64,000 bases of DNA from Nitrospinaceae bacterium (GTDB taxonomy: Bacteria > Nitrospinota > Nitrospinia > Nitrospinales > VA-1), in contig JAJDAY010000022.1 of the NCBI GenBank assembly GCA_029261655.1, forward strand, positions 62,001 through 126,000, read 5' to 3'. The notes beneath the pieces were generated by a model. The model had not been told where the DNA came from, made no database searches, and saw only the letters and a program-made list of their open reading frames with translations. The position numbers and the translations under genes are program-made. This document shows, piece after piece, positions 24,611 through 34,139 of the stretch (position 1 is the stretch's first letter; the number at the start of each line of letters is the position of its first letter).

Positions 24611-27600
24611 TCACTTGTTGAAATTTTCAGCTTTCTTCAACCGGTGCTCGAGAACAAACGCGTAAATAGCGGGAATGACGATCAGACATAACAAAGTTGC
24701 TGAGATCATTCCTCCAACCATAGGAGCGGCAATTCGTTTCATAACTTCTGAACCTGTGCCGCTACCCCACATAATGGGCAATAGACCGGCAAATGTTGCG
24801 GATACTGCCATAAGTATGGGGCGTATCCTTTCTGAGGTTCCCCTGAAAACGACGTCTCTCAAATCCTGGAGATTATTGATGCCGCCATTTTTCATTTTTC
24901 TTTGGAATTCATGGTCGATGTAGACCAGGACCAACACACCGATTTCGGCGGCGAGACCTGCCAGGGCAATGAACCCAACTACTACTGCAACGCTTAACTC
25001 ATATTGCAGATAATAAATGTACCAGATGCCTCCCACCAGGGAGAACGGCAGGGAAAGCATCACAATCAAACTCTCGGTGATGTTTTGAAAATTGAAATAC
25101 AGCAGAAGAAAAATCAGGAGCAGGGTAAATGGAATCACTAATTTCAACCGTATCTTGGCTCGTTCCATGTATTCATATTGACCGCTCCAAAACAGGCTGA
25201 CCCCTGGAGGCAATGAAATCTCCTTTGCTAAAACTTTCTTCGCATTCTCGACATAGGTTCCAACATCGATACCTTTCAAATCAATATAAATCCACGCGTT
25301 CAGGCGGGCGTTTTCGGTTTTAATCGCCGGAGGCCCCTTCTTAATATTAATTTTTGCTACCTGGGCCATGGGAATTTGCTGCCCTAATGGCGTGGAAATC
25401 AGAACTCGTTGCAATTTATTGATATCGTCGCGTAAGTCCCGGCTGTAACGCAGATTGACAGGATACCGCTCTAATCCTTCAATGGTGGTAGTGATATTCA
25501 TGCCACCGATGGCAGTTTGAATAACATCTTGAACATCTCCTAGGGTCAGTCCATAACGGGCGACTTCCTTGCGGTCGATTTCAAAATCCAAATAATTTCC
25601 ACCCACCACCCTTTCGGAAAATACACTGAGGGTTCCGGGAATCCTACTGACAACCGATTCAATTTGCTCCCCAAGTTTCTGAAGCGTGTTCAGATCGTCT
25701 CCGGCAAGCTTAATTCCGACAGGGGTCTTGATGCCGGTGGACAACATATCGATGCGCGTCTTGATCGGCATCGTCCAGGCGTTCGTCACCCCTGGAAATT
25801 GTATGGCCGCATTCATTTCATCAATGAGCTTTTTGACCGTCATTCCGGACCTCCATTGATCTGGAGGCTTTAGCATGATCGTGGTCTCGATCATACTCAG
25901 GGGAGCGGGATCCGTGGCGGTTTCCGCCCGTCCAATTTTTCCAAACACATGATGTACTTCCGGGAATTTCCTGATAATCTTGTTTGTTTGCTGGAGTACC
26001 TCTTTGGCCTTGGTGATCGAGATACCAGGCAGTGTCGTCGGCATGTACAGGATGTCTCCTTCGTTAAGGGGAGGCATGAATTCCGTGCCAAGCTTCTTTA
26101 AGGGAATGATTGTTATCATCACAACCACAACCGCTAGTAGAATGATCCCTGCTTTCATTCTTAAGACCAGCCAGATAATTGGCTGGTATAAAAAGGTGAG
26201 TATCCAGATAACCGGATTCTTTTTTTCAGGCACAATCCTTCCCCGCACAAAATATCCCATGAGAACGGGGATGAGAGTGAGAGAGAGGATGGCTCCTGCG
26301 GCCATGGCATATGTTTTGGTAAAGGCGAGCGGAGAAAATAACCTTCCCTCCTGGGCTTGCAGAGTGAATACGGGAAGAAATGAAACCGTTATTATCAACA
26401 GACTGAAGAATATTGGCGGTCCTACCTCGGCGGCGGCTTCATAAATAATCTGCCAATGGTCTTTTTTACCTCTGAACTGTTCCAGATGTTTATGAGCATT
26501 TTCGACCATTACGAGAGCCCCGTCTATCATTGCGCCAATGGCGATGGCAATTCCTCCTAAAGACATGATGTTGGAATTTAACCCTTGCTGGTTCATGACA
26601 ATAAAAGCCATCAATATGCCTATGGGCAGGGTGACGATAGCGGCAAGGCAGGACCGGACATGAAGAAGAAAAATGAGACAGATGAGGGTGACAATTAAGC
26701 ATTCCTGGATCAACGTCTCTTTGAGGGTTTCAATCGCCCGATGAATCAAGGAGGAACGGTCGTAAACAGGGATTATTTCGACACCGTCTGGAAGACCTGC
26801 TTTTAATTCCTCCAGTTTTTGTTTTACTCCATTGATGACATCCAGAGCATTTTCCCCATAGCGCATGATGACGATTCCTGCAGCCACCTCTCCCTCACCA
26901 TTCAAATCCACCAACCCTCGCCTCAACTCAGGACCAAATTGCACATTGGCAATATCCCGTATTTTTAACGGAGTCCCCTTGTCATCAACACCGATAGCAA
27001 TCTCTTTAATATCTTCCAAATTTTTTATGTAACCCAAACCGCGCACCATGAACTCGGTCTCGGACATTTCAAGAAGTCTTCCACCTACATCATTGTTGCT
27101 ACGCTTTATCGCCATGATTATTTTGTGCAGGGGAATGTTATAAGCGATGAGTTTGTTGGGATCGACTTCCACCTGATACTGTTTTACGTACCCGCCGATA
27201 CTGGCTACTTCCGATACTCCCGGCACGGTCTGAAGTTCATAGCGCAGATACCAGTCCTGCAGGGAACGCAATTGGGCCAGATCATGTTTTCCCGACTTAT
27301 CCACAAGGGCGTATTCATAGACCCAGCCGACTCCCGTGGCATCGGGTCCGAGAGAAGGGTTGACGCCATCTGGCAGGCGGCCCGTAACAAAATTCAATTG
27401 TTCCAATACCCTGCTCCGGGCCCAGTACATATCTGTTTTATCTTCAAAAATGATGTAGACAAAGGAGAGTCCAAAAAACGAATATCCGCGAACCACCTTT
27501 GCAAATGGGACCGAAAGCATGGCCGTGGTCAGCGGATAGGTGATTTGATCTTCCACGATTTGCGGAGCCTGCCCCGGATATTTGGTGAATATAATGACCT

Positions 27601-27736
27601 GCACATCACTCAAATCAGGGATTGCATCTAAAGGAGTTTTCAGCATGGAATAGGTTCCCCAGGCAATGATAAAAAAAGTGCCTAAAATAACCAGGAATCT
27701 ATTTTTTAAAGATAGGGCGATGATTTTCTTTAACAT
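24611..27736 (-). CDS. cusA: CusA/CzcA-family heavy-metal RND efflux pump
   Basis: This is a 1041-residue inner-membrane RND transporter of the heavy-metal (HME) group. It has 12 membrane segments and two large periplasmic loops, starting with LKKIIALSLKNRFLVILGTF. The proton-relay Asp lies in membrane segment 4 (GGIAIAIGAMIDGALVMVENAHK). Periplasmic motifs such as DLSDVQVII and PGQAPQIVEDQITYPL are typical. It exports Cu+/Ag+ (CusA) through a TolC-type channel; copper specificity is inferred from the adaptor domains and the copA neighbour. The gene follows the adaptor by 12 bases. Confidence 0.95.
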   Translation of the reverse strand: MLKKIIALSLKNRFLVILGTFFIIAWGTYSMLKTPLDAIPDLSDVQVIIFTKYPGQAPQIVEDQITYPLTTAMLSVPFAKVVRGYSFFGLSFVYIIFEDKTDMYWARSRVLEQLNFVTGRLPDGVNPSLGPDATGVGWVYEYALVDKSGKHDLAQLRSLQDWYLRYELQTVPGVSEVASIGGYVKQYQVEVDPNKLIAYNIPLHKIIMAIKRSNNDVGGRLLEMSETEFMVRGLGYIKNLEDIKEIAIGVDDKGTPLKIRDIANVQFGPELRRGLVDLNGEGEVAAGIVIMRYGENALDVINGVKQKLEELKAGLPDGVEIIPVYDRSSLIHRAIETLKETLIQECLIVTLICLIFLLHVRSCLAAIVTLPIGILMAFIVMNQQGLNSNIMSLGGIAIAIGAMIDGALVMVENAHKHLEQFRGKKDHWQIIYEAAAEVGPPIFFSLLIITVSFLPVFTLQAQEGRLFSPLAFTKTYAMAAGAILSLTLIPVLMGYFVRGRIVPEKKNPVIWILTFLYQPIIWLVLRMKAGIILLAVVVVMITIIPLKKLGTEFMPPLNEGDILYMPTTLPGISITKAKEVLQQTNKIIRKFPEVHHVFGKIGRAETATDPAPLSMIETTIMLKPPDQWRSGMTVKKLIDEMNAAIQFPGVTNAWTMPIKTRIDMLSTGIKTPVGIKLAGDDLNTLQKLGEQIESVVSRIPGTLSVFSERVVGGNYLDFEIDRKEVARYGLTLGDVQDVIQTAIGGMNITTTIEGLERYPVNLRYSRDLRDDINKLQRVLISTPLGQQIPMAQVAKINIKKGPPAIKTENARLNAWIYIDLKGIDVGTYVENAKKVLAKEISLPPGVSLFWSGQYEYMERAKIRLKLVIPFTLLLIFLLLYFNFQNITESLIVMLSLPFSLVGGIWYIYYLQYELSVAVVVGFIALAGLAAEIGVLVLVYIDHEFQRKMKNGGINNLQDLRDVVFRGTSERIRPILMAVSATFAGLLPIMWGSGTGSEVMKRIAAPMVGGMISATLLCLIVIPAIYAFVLEHRLKKAENFNK

Positions 27737-27748
27737 AAAAAACTCACT

Positions 27749-29644
27749 TTAATGGCCAGGTTTTTGTATGTCTAATGCTTCAGGGTGGACCTCAATGACG
27801 CCTGGAACTTTTTTTTCCTTTTCTTGGTGACCTGTTTTGGACATGTCCATTGTTTTGCTCTTGTCTTTTTTTTCAGTCTGAAGTTTGCTTAAAGCATCTT
27901 TGAGTCTGCTTTCCGAATCGAGAAGAAAGCTTGAGGAGGTGACCACGTTTTCTCCGGCTTTGAGTCCTTTAATGACCTGATAATAACCATTGGCCTGGGC
28001 TCCCAAAGTGAGGACCCGGGAATCAAATCCTCCCGAAGAATTCTGAACGATCACGGTTTCCTTCTCACCCGAATGGATGACCGCCTCTTCGGGCACAGCC
28101 ACCGATTTTTTTTCAATAGCAGATTTAAGGGTGACATTGGCGTACATATTGGGTTTGAGTTTCCATGCGGGATTATCAAATTCCATCCTCACTTTTAAAG
28201 TGCGGGTTTTGGAATCCATGAAGGGATCAATATAAGTCACCTTCCCCTGGAACTTTTTGCCAGGAAAGTAGGAGAGATTCATTTCCACTTTTTGGCCAAT
28301 TTTGATCCAAGGCAATTCATATTCGTAAACATCCGCTAACACCCAGATATTTGTTAGATCGGCAATGGTATACAGGCTCATGCCCGGTTGGATGAACATC
28401 CCCTGCGACGCCTCTTTTTTAACCACGAATCCTCTGAAGGTTGAATGGATGTGCAGGGTTTTGGTGATTTTTTTATCGCGGATCAATTGCTCGATCTGAT
28501 GCTCTGGGACATCAAACAATTCCAAGCGACGTTTTGTGGATTCAAAAAGCCGTTCGGCCCCCTTACCGATCTCTGTAAAGGGACTGTCTTTCAAAGACTG
28601 GTTGTATTTCATGGCCACAAGTAACTCTTCCTGTGTAGAGACAAGCTCAGGACTGTAGACTTCCGCCAGGAGATCATCCTTTTTCACTTCTTGTCCGGTG
28701 AAGTCCACATATAATTTTTCCACCCATCCCTTATATTTGGTATGGATGTGAGTCACTTTTCTTTCGTCATATGTCAAGATGCCCACTGTCCGTATTTCCC
28801 TGGTGAGGGTTCTTTTTTTGACTGTTTCTGTTTTTACCCCAATGTTCTGGACCACGATGGGGTTAATTAGAATGCCCTCACCAAAATCTTCCTTATCCTC
28901 GTAAACAGGGACCAAATCCATCCCCATCGGTGATTTACCCGGTTTGTCCGAAGTGAATCCAGGGGTCATGGGGGCCTTCCAATACAGAATTTTTCGTTGA
29001 GGCTTTTCTTCCTCCTCGTAAACCGGAACCAGGTCCATTCCCATGGGAGATTTACCCGGTTTGTCGGATGTGTAACTTGGGTTCATTGGGCCTTGCCAAT
29101 ACTTAATTTTGCGCCCAGGTTTTTCTGTTTCCGGAGATTTTTTTTCTGCGATTTCTGCGACTTTTTCTTCAACTTTATTCTTAAGCGGTTCTGCCTTTTC
29201 AAGAGCAACTGAGGTCCACTCTTTGAGCTTGCTAAAAGTATTTTCGATCAATTCTGGTCGTGTGAAATGACCCAGAGAAAAAACGACTGCCAATAGAAAA
29301 ATCCACCCAAGAGCTTTGGTCAAAATCGACCTCCTCTTTCTTTTTCGGCTCGATGCATTTTTTTTCTCTTGAGGGAAAATAATTTCATCATCTGAATACT
29401 CCGAAGGATCAAGCTCATCTGAAAGCCGCTGATCTTGCGTATATCTCAACTCACTCAAGGATCGTTTAATACCCCCTCCTATCCCCTTGAGTCGCAATAG
29501 AAAGCGAGATATGGGACCTCTGCCCTCGAAGGAGTTATAGTTTTCCTCTTCGTACCGCGGATCAATCATGGGCTCATCTCTCCGGTTTCGGGAATTGTTT
29601 CCCTCAGAGGAATCTGGTTTGGATAAATCTTCTATTTCTTTCAT
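27749..29644 (-). CDS. cusB: CusB-like efflux adaptor with cytoplasmic N-terminus and two metal-binding modules
   Basis: This is a 631-residue membrane-fusion protein. A charged N-terminal region of about 105 residues precedes the single membrane segment (about 109-128), so it lies in the cytoplasm; most adaptors lack it. After a Lys/Glu linker come two tandem heavy-metal-binding modules (about 180-210 and 219-250), both with YTSDKPGKSPMGMDLVPVYE or nearly so. Adaptor barrel-sandwich, hairpin and beta-barrel domains follow (VKTETVKKRTLTREIRTVG, YKGWVEKLYVDFTGQEVKK). The C-terminus is Lys/Met/His-containing. It bridges CusA and the outer-membrane channel and may hand copper to the pump. The ATG follows AGGTG. 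Confidence 0.93.
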   Translation of the reverse strand: MKEIEDLSKPDSSEGNNSRNRRDEPMIDPRYEEENYNSFEGRGPISRFLLRLKGIGGGIKRSLSELRYTQDQRLSDELDPSEYSDDEIIFPQEKKNASSRKRKRRSILTKALGWIFLLAVVFSLGHFTRPELIENTFSKLKEWTSVALEKAEPLKNKVEEKVAEIAEKKSPETEKPGRKIKYWQGPMNPSYTSDKPGKSPMGMDLVPVYEEEEKPQRKILYWKAPMTPGFTSDKPGKSPMGMDLVPVYEDKEDFGEGILINPIVVQNIGVKTETVKKRTLTREIRTVGILTYDERKVTHIHTKYKGWVEKLYVDFTGQEVKKDDLLAEVYSPELVSTQEELLVAMKYNQSLKDSPFTEIGKGAERLFESTKRRLELFDVPEHQIEQLIRDKKITKTLHIHSTFRGFVVKKEASQGMFIQPGMSLYTIADLTNIWVLADVYEYELPWIKIGQKVEMNLSYFPGKKFQGKVTYIDPFMDSKTRTLKVRMEFDNPAWKLKPNMYANVTLKSAIEKKSVAVPEEAVIHSGEKETVIVQNSSGGFDSRVLTLGAQANGYYQVIKGLKAGENVVTSSSFLLDSESRLKDALSKLQTEKKDKSKTMDMSKTGHQEKEKKVPGVIEVHPEALDIQKPGH

Positions 29645-29708
29645 GATTCACCTATTGTTGGTTACCCCAGTTTCTCCCAGGAATCCCAGTGGTCAGGTTT
29701 ATAAAATT

Positions 29709-31001
29709 TCAAAACAAACTCTTGCCCACTGTCTGTTCCAAGTTCGCCAAAGTCTGCTCGTAGTCGGTCAACTCGCGGTGATACTTTATTTCCCAATCAA
29801 GAAGCGTCACCTGATTGTTCAACAGAGTCAGAAAATCCACCTTATCCACTCCATACCCGGCCAACGCCGATTCCAAAGATTGCCGCGCCTGGGGAAGAAT
29901 AGCGGTTTTAATGAGTTTCAAAGTTTCCGATGACTTGGCCTCTTGATCCATGAGCTCCTTGATGCCAAGAAAAATCTGGTTGCGGGCCTTGTTATAAGCC
30001 TCCTGAGCGACATCTACTTTGTAAGACTGTTCCGCCACTTTTCGGCTTTGCTTGGTTTTGTACCAAATGGGGATATTGATCCCGACAAATGCGGAAACAA
30101 AATCCGGACGGTTTTGGAAAGCTCCAGTTCCACCGGCACGCCCGTCCTCGCGCTGTCCGTATTTAAAACCCACATTAAAATTCGGGTAATAATCTTTTTT
30201 TGCCAGTTTCCTGGCCACTTGATACCGCTCTTTTGTTAACCGTATTTGTTCAAGAACAGGGCGGTGCTCTTCCGCCAGACTCTGCAGTTCCTCTATTTTG
30301 TAGTTGAAGGAAGATTTAGCGATCCCATGCGGAATGGTCAAAGGAGATTGAGGTAACAGGTTCATCAAACTATTTAACCTGCCTTGTTCCGTCTCCTTTC
30401 GTTTATTTAGGGCGATCAGTTCATCAATGATTTGGGACAATTCCACCTGCGCCTTAATAACGTCCTGCTGGATGCCCTTCCCCACGGAATACTTGGTTTC
30501 CGCGATGGTGACGAATTGTTCCAACAGCTTCTTGTTTTGTTGAGTGATTTCAATGGCCGCAAGAACGAAACACAATTCGTAATAGGATTGTTTAATATCG
30601 CGGATTATTTTAAATCGCAAATCATCGTAGCTTTGCTCAGCAACCCCCACGTTTTTATTCGCTATATCGGTCCGAAGACCCAGCTTTCCAGGAAAGGGGA
30701 GCTTCTGGGAAAGCGTAATATCTTTTGTGGTTCCAACGTGCTCGTCAAAGGCGAACGTATTCACGGGGAGGTTGCTCAATCCAAACCTTAGAACAGGGTC
30801 ATCCAGAGAACCTGCCTGAGCAGGGATTTCTTTGGAAACTTTGATTCTATTTTTCGCTTCCAGAAGTTCGGGATTTTGTTTCAAAGCAAGGGAAATGAAT
30901 TTCTTCAACTTTTCCCGGAAAGCATTTTCTACCGCTTCCGATCTGGAATTGGAAGTAAGCAAAAATATAATTGCTAAGATTAATAAAACTTTACTTTTCA
31001 T
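29709..31001 (-). CDS. TolC-family outer-membrane efflux channel (CusC role)
   Basis: This is a 430-residue protein. The signal peptide (KVLLILAIIFLLTSNSRSEA) is followed by two TolC repeats rich in long helices (residues about 45-230 and 240-430), with LPFPGKLGLRTDIANK and DYYPNFNVGFKYGQRE marking each repeat. It forms the trimeric outer-membrane exit duct for the CusBA complex. The ATG at 31001 is chosen because GGAGGG lies directly upstream; a longer frame to 31085 has no ribosome site. It is the second gene of the cus-like operon. Confidence 0.92.
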   Translation of the reverse strand: MKSKVLLILAIIFLLTSNSRSEAVENAFREKLKKFISLALKQNPELLEAKNRIKVSKEIPAQAGSLDDPVLRFGLSNLPVNTFAFDEHVGTTKDITLSQKLPFPGKLGLRTDIANKNVGVAEQSYDDLRFKIIRDIKQSYYELCFVLAAIEITQQNKKLLEQFVTIAETKYSVGKGIQQDVIKAQVELSQIIDELIALNKRKETEQGRLNSLMNLLPQSPLTIPHGIAKSSFNYKIEELQSLAEEHRPVLEQIRLTKERYQVARKLAKKDYYPNFNVGFKYGQREDGRAGGTGAFQNRPDFVSAFVGINIPIWYKTKQSRKVAEQSYKVDVAQEAYNKARNQIFLGIKELMDQEAKSSETLKLIKTAILPQARQSLESALAGYGVDKVDFLTLLNNQVTLLDWEIKYHRELTDYEQTLANLEQTVGKSLF

Positions 31002-31148
31002 AGGTCCCTCCAGAAAATTAGCCAGAGCGAATCCATTGACCGAAGCCAGGGAATAACAAAGAATTCCACGGACAAACCCCGCCAATTTTCATAATTAAGC
31101 CAAAATGGGCTATAGCCTTAAGACTAAAGAACGACTAAAAAGGAAGTT

Positions 31149-31421
31149 TTATCTTGGAGGATGGTAAAAAGAATCCCTAATAGGATCAGGAAGGAAAGAT
31201 GGTGTTTCTGAGAGATTGTCAAATTTAATTAAAATATTGCTCAGATCTGGAGATTCCGAGATAACGGAAACAGGACATGCTATGCAAAAGGTTTGCGCCT
31301 GGCAATCCATCCCATCCATGCTTTGTGGCATTACAGAGGCATGGCACACGGAAAAGGAAACAATTCCCATGAAAACGCCCAAGATGACCAAGCGTTTAAA
31401 TTTCAGGACCTTGCTAGCCAT
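31149..31421 (-). CDS. small secreted Cys/Met protein heading the metal-efflux operon
   Basis: This is a 90-residue protein with a signal peptide (LVILGVFMGIVSFSVCHA) and a mature part carrying MPQSMDGMDCQAQTFCIACPV. The closely placed Met and Cys residues could bind Cu+ or Ag+ in the periplasm. Small proteins like this often precede cusCBA-type genes, but no named family is recognised. A good promoter lies just upstream, so it is the first gene of the five-gene unit. Confidence 0.75.
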   Translation of the reverse strand: MASKVLKFKRLVILGVFMGIVSFSVCHASVMPQSMDGMDCQAQTFCIACPVSVISESPDLSNILIKFDNLSETPSFLPDPIRDSFYHPPR

Positions 31422-31447
31422 AATAAACCTCTCGGAAGTATATTTTT

Positions 31448-31475
31448 AGTATAAACCCTTTTCGTTTGTCGTCAA
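31448..31475 (-). promoter_or_regulatory. sigma-70-type promoter of the metal-efflux operon
   Basis: On the minus strand TTGACG (31475-31470) and TATACT (31453-31448) are separated by 16 bases. Transcription should begin near 31441, about 20 bases before the first start codon. No MerR-like regulator gene is nearby. Between here and 31809 only palindromic repeat 8 is seen. Confidence 0.6.
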
Positions 31476-31685
31476 TAGGAAATATTGGGCAGCATTTATT
31501 TAATTTGTATAGGGGAGGACAAGGAATTGACGGGAATACAACAGGGACATCATTTACATTTGCAAAAAAAATTGCCTGTTCAATTCAAGCATGCCTCATT
31601 TTTGCGTTATAGATTTAACGGGAGAAGGCAGTCTCTAGGTGCGTGGGCCGCTGGAACCGCTAGCTGATTTACGCAAGTGATATTA

Positions 31686-31713
31686 ACGTCCGCTTTGGGT
31701 CGAGAGCGGACAT
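31686..31713. repeat. dispersed palindromic repeat, copy 8
   Basis: ACGTCCGCTTTGGGTCG is followed by AGAGCGGACAT. It lies between the efflux operon promoter and the small two-gene unit to the right. Confidence 0.8.
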
Positions 31714-31809
31714 CTAGAACCCTGAATAATTATAATTCATCCCCACAGGTAAATTATGACTCCTATGTGATGACTGGGTGCTTCAGCCAGTTTGATTCCT
31801 TTGCTAAAT

Positions 31810-32049
31810 TTATTTATCCGAACAGGATTCAGAAATGCCATAAAAAAATTTCTTAATTTCTGATTTCGGTTGATCGATTATCACGCGACAATTCACTAGA
31901 TAGTCCTCCATACTCCCAGAATGCCCTGATTCTTTGAAAGCATCCGCTAGCAGTTCAGTTTTATCCCGAACAACTCTGATCCATGGCAGACTCTGCGGGG
32001 CTGATAATTTTTCCAGTTTACGAATTCTTTTTTCATGTTGCCTGGGCAT
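31810..32049 (-). CDS. hypothetical small protein, second gene of a coupled pair
   Basis: This is a 79-residue soluble protein beginning MPRQHEKRIRKLEKLS, a short amphipathic coil. The start at 32049 is preferred because GGAAAA precedes it and it directly follows the stop of the upstream gene (TAA-T-ATG). No family was recognised. The (R)(R/I)xxLE N-terminus resembles that of the partner upstream and of small phage-associated proteins. Confidence 0.6.
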   Translation of the reverse strand: MPRQHEKRIRKLEKLSAPQSLPWIRVVRDKTELLADAFKESGHSGSMEDYLVNCRVIIDQPKSEIKKFFYGISESCSDK

Positions 32050-32050
32050 A

Positions 32051-32335
32051 TTAATTTTCCTTTCCATTTTCATTTGATACATATCCTCCCAAACGCATGT
32101 AATCGTTTAGCTCCTCCCTCGTGAAGTCGACAATATTCGGTCCTTGACATAAAAACTTATTTTCATCAAGGTCTACACTTAGAATTTCACCTTCCCCGGC
32201 TTGTGTGTACCCTAAACTAAAGGTTAACCGTTCTATTTCTGCTTCAAGCTCTTGATCCGACATATGAGAATACTCACATCGATTTGAGCCAAAGGAACTT
32301 TCTAGATTTTTTACACGCCTATCAAAATTTCTCAA
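32051..32335 (-). CDS. hypothetical small coiled-coil protein, first gene of a coupled pair
   Basis: This is a 94-residue acidic protein starting RNFDRRVKNLESSFG, then MSDQELEAEIERLTFSLGY. The TTG start overlaps the TGA of a preceding short ORF (TTGA), suggesting translational coupling. No family was recognised. Phage origin is possible, but no other phage gene lies next to it. Confidence 0.6.
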   Translation of the reverse strand: MRNFDRRVKNLESSFGSNRCEYSHMSDQELEAEIERLTFSLGYTQAGEGEILSVDLDENKFLCQGPNIVDFTREELNDYMRLGGYVSNENGKEN

Positions 32336-32529
32336 GGAGAATCCTTCAAATCATTTTTGATTGAGTAATATTGATTCCAACCAGGGAAATCCAGATTTTC
32401 AAAAGATTTGAGCAATTCAGAGTTAAAGACAAAACTCTTATTTTCATTCAGACTAAATAGGTCGACTGTATCAAGGAGTCCCTTAATTAAGAGAATAGAA
32501 TCGGGATCAATTTTTGGAGGCGCTGAAAT
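32332..32529 (-). CDS. candidate short ORF overlapping the next gene, rare or unclear start
   Basis: An open frame of about 60 codons ends in a TGA that overlaps the TTG of the next gene. The peptide has the look of real protein (KIDPDSILLIKGLLDTVDLF, LENLDFPGW-like end). AAGGAGGGG lies just before an ATT codon at 32529, but the spacing is short and no ATG/GTG/TTG is available. It may be a gene fragment left after rearrangement. Confidence 0.35.
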   Translation of the reverse strand: MSAPPKIDPDSILLIKGLLDTVDLFSLNENKSFVFNSELLKSFENLDFPGWNQYYSIKNDLKDSP

Positions 32530-32565
32530 ACCCCTCCTTGAAATTTTATAATGGAGAAGACCACA

Positions 32566-33960
32566 TTAAAAGGAAATGCCCAATAGAAGATTGACGACAT
32601 TTTCCTGGTAATCAGAAGAAGCGAGGTTGGAAATGCTGTTGATATATTGATATTTCAACTTGGCATTTAAATTTTTATAGATGGGCTGGAAAATTTGCAT
32701 TTCCAAAGTATGCTTAAAATCTTCTCTCTTTTTACCAATACTCGCGGTGACGTTTTGATAATCTCTGAAATAAAATTTATAACCAAAATTTATCTTTGTC
32801 TGCTCCAAAAAGGGAACGGGAAGTTTAACACCGGCATTTAAGGAATGGCCCAGGTACTCGAACTCCGACCCGGTGGTGAACTCATATTCAAATTGATAGC
32901 CCAAGAGAAGCATCGCCTGGCCATCCAGAAAAAATATGAAATTGCTAAGCCCAGTTCCGTGATTCTGGGCATCACGTTCAGGAAGGTTGAAAAAATTTGT
33001 GTTCTTATACGAATAATGGACCGTAGCATACCAGGTATCGGTGACAGAAAACCCGACACTTGGACTGGTGGAATAAATTTCTAAAAAATCCGCCGCCCCC
33101 AGAGTGGTTCGGTTGTACATGGACAGCAAACCGAGGTCCAACCCCTGGATTTCATAAGACCCGTTGAGGGAGAAAATATGCGATTGCAGGTCAAAAGCTG
33201 AAAGGTCATCATAGAGGCTTTGAAAAAAATCATACCCAGCTTCCAGTGCAAATTTTGGAGTTATCTGAAATTTGTAAGCCCCGGCGAATTCAAACAGGTA
33301 GGAAAAGTCATCTAATTCGGTGGTCAGGTCCAGCTCGCTGACGGTAATATTATCATCATATTCAAATCCCGTGCTGAAAGCCAGGCTCCAGGGCTTTTCA
33401 GGTTTTTTGTCGGCGACGATTTTTAAGAGAGCTTTTGCTCCTTCGGCAATTTCAGAGGAAGCATCCACCTGGATAGCCTGGTTAAATTTTTCGACGGCTT
33501 GTTTGTTGTTCTCTAAGTGAAAGTAGGCCTTCCCAACATTGAATATTGCCAATTGTTCGAATTCTGCATCCAGCTTTCCGGCTTTTTCAAAATAGGGGAT
33601 GGATTTACTATATTGTTCCTTCCCCTGTAGAGACAAACCCAGGAATATGAGGGCGGAACTATCATCGGGGGTACGAGCTAAAATCTGCTGAAAGGTTTCA
33701 ACCGCTAAATCATATGACTGGAGCTTGAAATAAGAGATGCCCAGATTGAGACGGGCGCCTTCCAGGTCAGGGTCTATTTCAAGGGCCTCTTTATAGGAGA
33801 CGATGGCTTGATCGTGGTCGCCTTTTTCACTGTAAGCCAGTCCCTTGCTCAAAAAAGCTTCAGCGTTCTCACCGGCCAGAGTTGAATGGGGGAGGAAAAG
33901 GAACGTGGCAAAAAATAAAAGGGCGGTTCTCCATACCACGCTCAGAAAAAAGGATCTCAT
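32566..33960 (-). CDS. TPR protein with C-terminal outer-membrane beta-barrel
   Basis: This is a 464-residue exported protein. The signal peptide ends near residue 29 (HSTLAGENA). About four or five TPR units follow (residues 32-190: FLSKGLAYSEKGDHDQAIVSYKEALEIDP and similar). From about residue 200 the sequence alternates in beta-strand fashion with many aromatic residues and ends in VVNLLLGISF, with a terminal Phe typical of outer-membrane barrels. The layout resembles SLAM/DUF560-type surface-lipoprotein translocators, but identity is not proven. It follows the FecR-domain gene, separated by a terminator. Confidence 0.8.
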   Translation of the reverse strand: MRSFFLSVVWRTALLFFATFLFLPHSTLAGENAEAFLSKGLAYSEKGDHDQAIVSYKEALEIDPDLEGARLNLGISYFKLQSYDLAVETFQQILARTPDDSSALIFLGLSLQGKEQYSKSIPYFEKAGKLDAEFEQLAIFNVGKAYFHLENNKQAVEKFNQAIQVDASSEIAEGAKALLKIVADKKPEKPWSLAFSTGFEYDDNITVSELDLTTELDDFSYLFEFAGAYKFQITPKFALEAGYDFFQSLYDDLSAFDLQSHIFSLNGSYEIQGLDLGLLSMYNRTTLGAADFLEIYSTSPSVGFSVTDTWYATVHYSYKNTNFFNLPERDAQNHGTGLSNFIFFLDGQAMLLLGYQFEYEFTTGSEFEYLGHSLNAGVKLPVPFLEQTKINFGYKFYFRDYQNVTASIGKKREDFKHTLEMQIFQPIYKNLNAKLKYQYINSISNLASSDYQENVVNLLLGISF

Positions 33961-34054
33961 ACACTTCCAAGCAGTTATAAATTTTCGGAAGTGGGAAGTA
34001 TACTTTAATAAATTAGTTCGTCAACCCGAATTATTTTTTTCGGATGTGAATTCA

Positions 34055-34085
34055 ATAAAAAAAGGGATGAGCAAACGCTCACCCC
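34055..34085 (-). terminator. intrinsic terminator after the FecR-domain gene
   Basis: On the minus strand GGGGTGAGC and GCTCATCCC pair around GTTT, followed by seven or more T residues (34063-34055). The opposite strand also ends in TTTT, so it could act both ways. Confidence 0.75.
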
Positions 34086-34139
34086 TTTTACAGAATAACC
34101 TTGGAAGTCAATTTTTAATTTAGGGGGCAAGGAACATAA

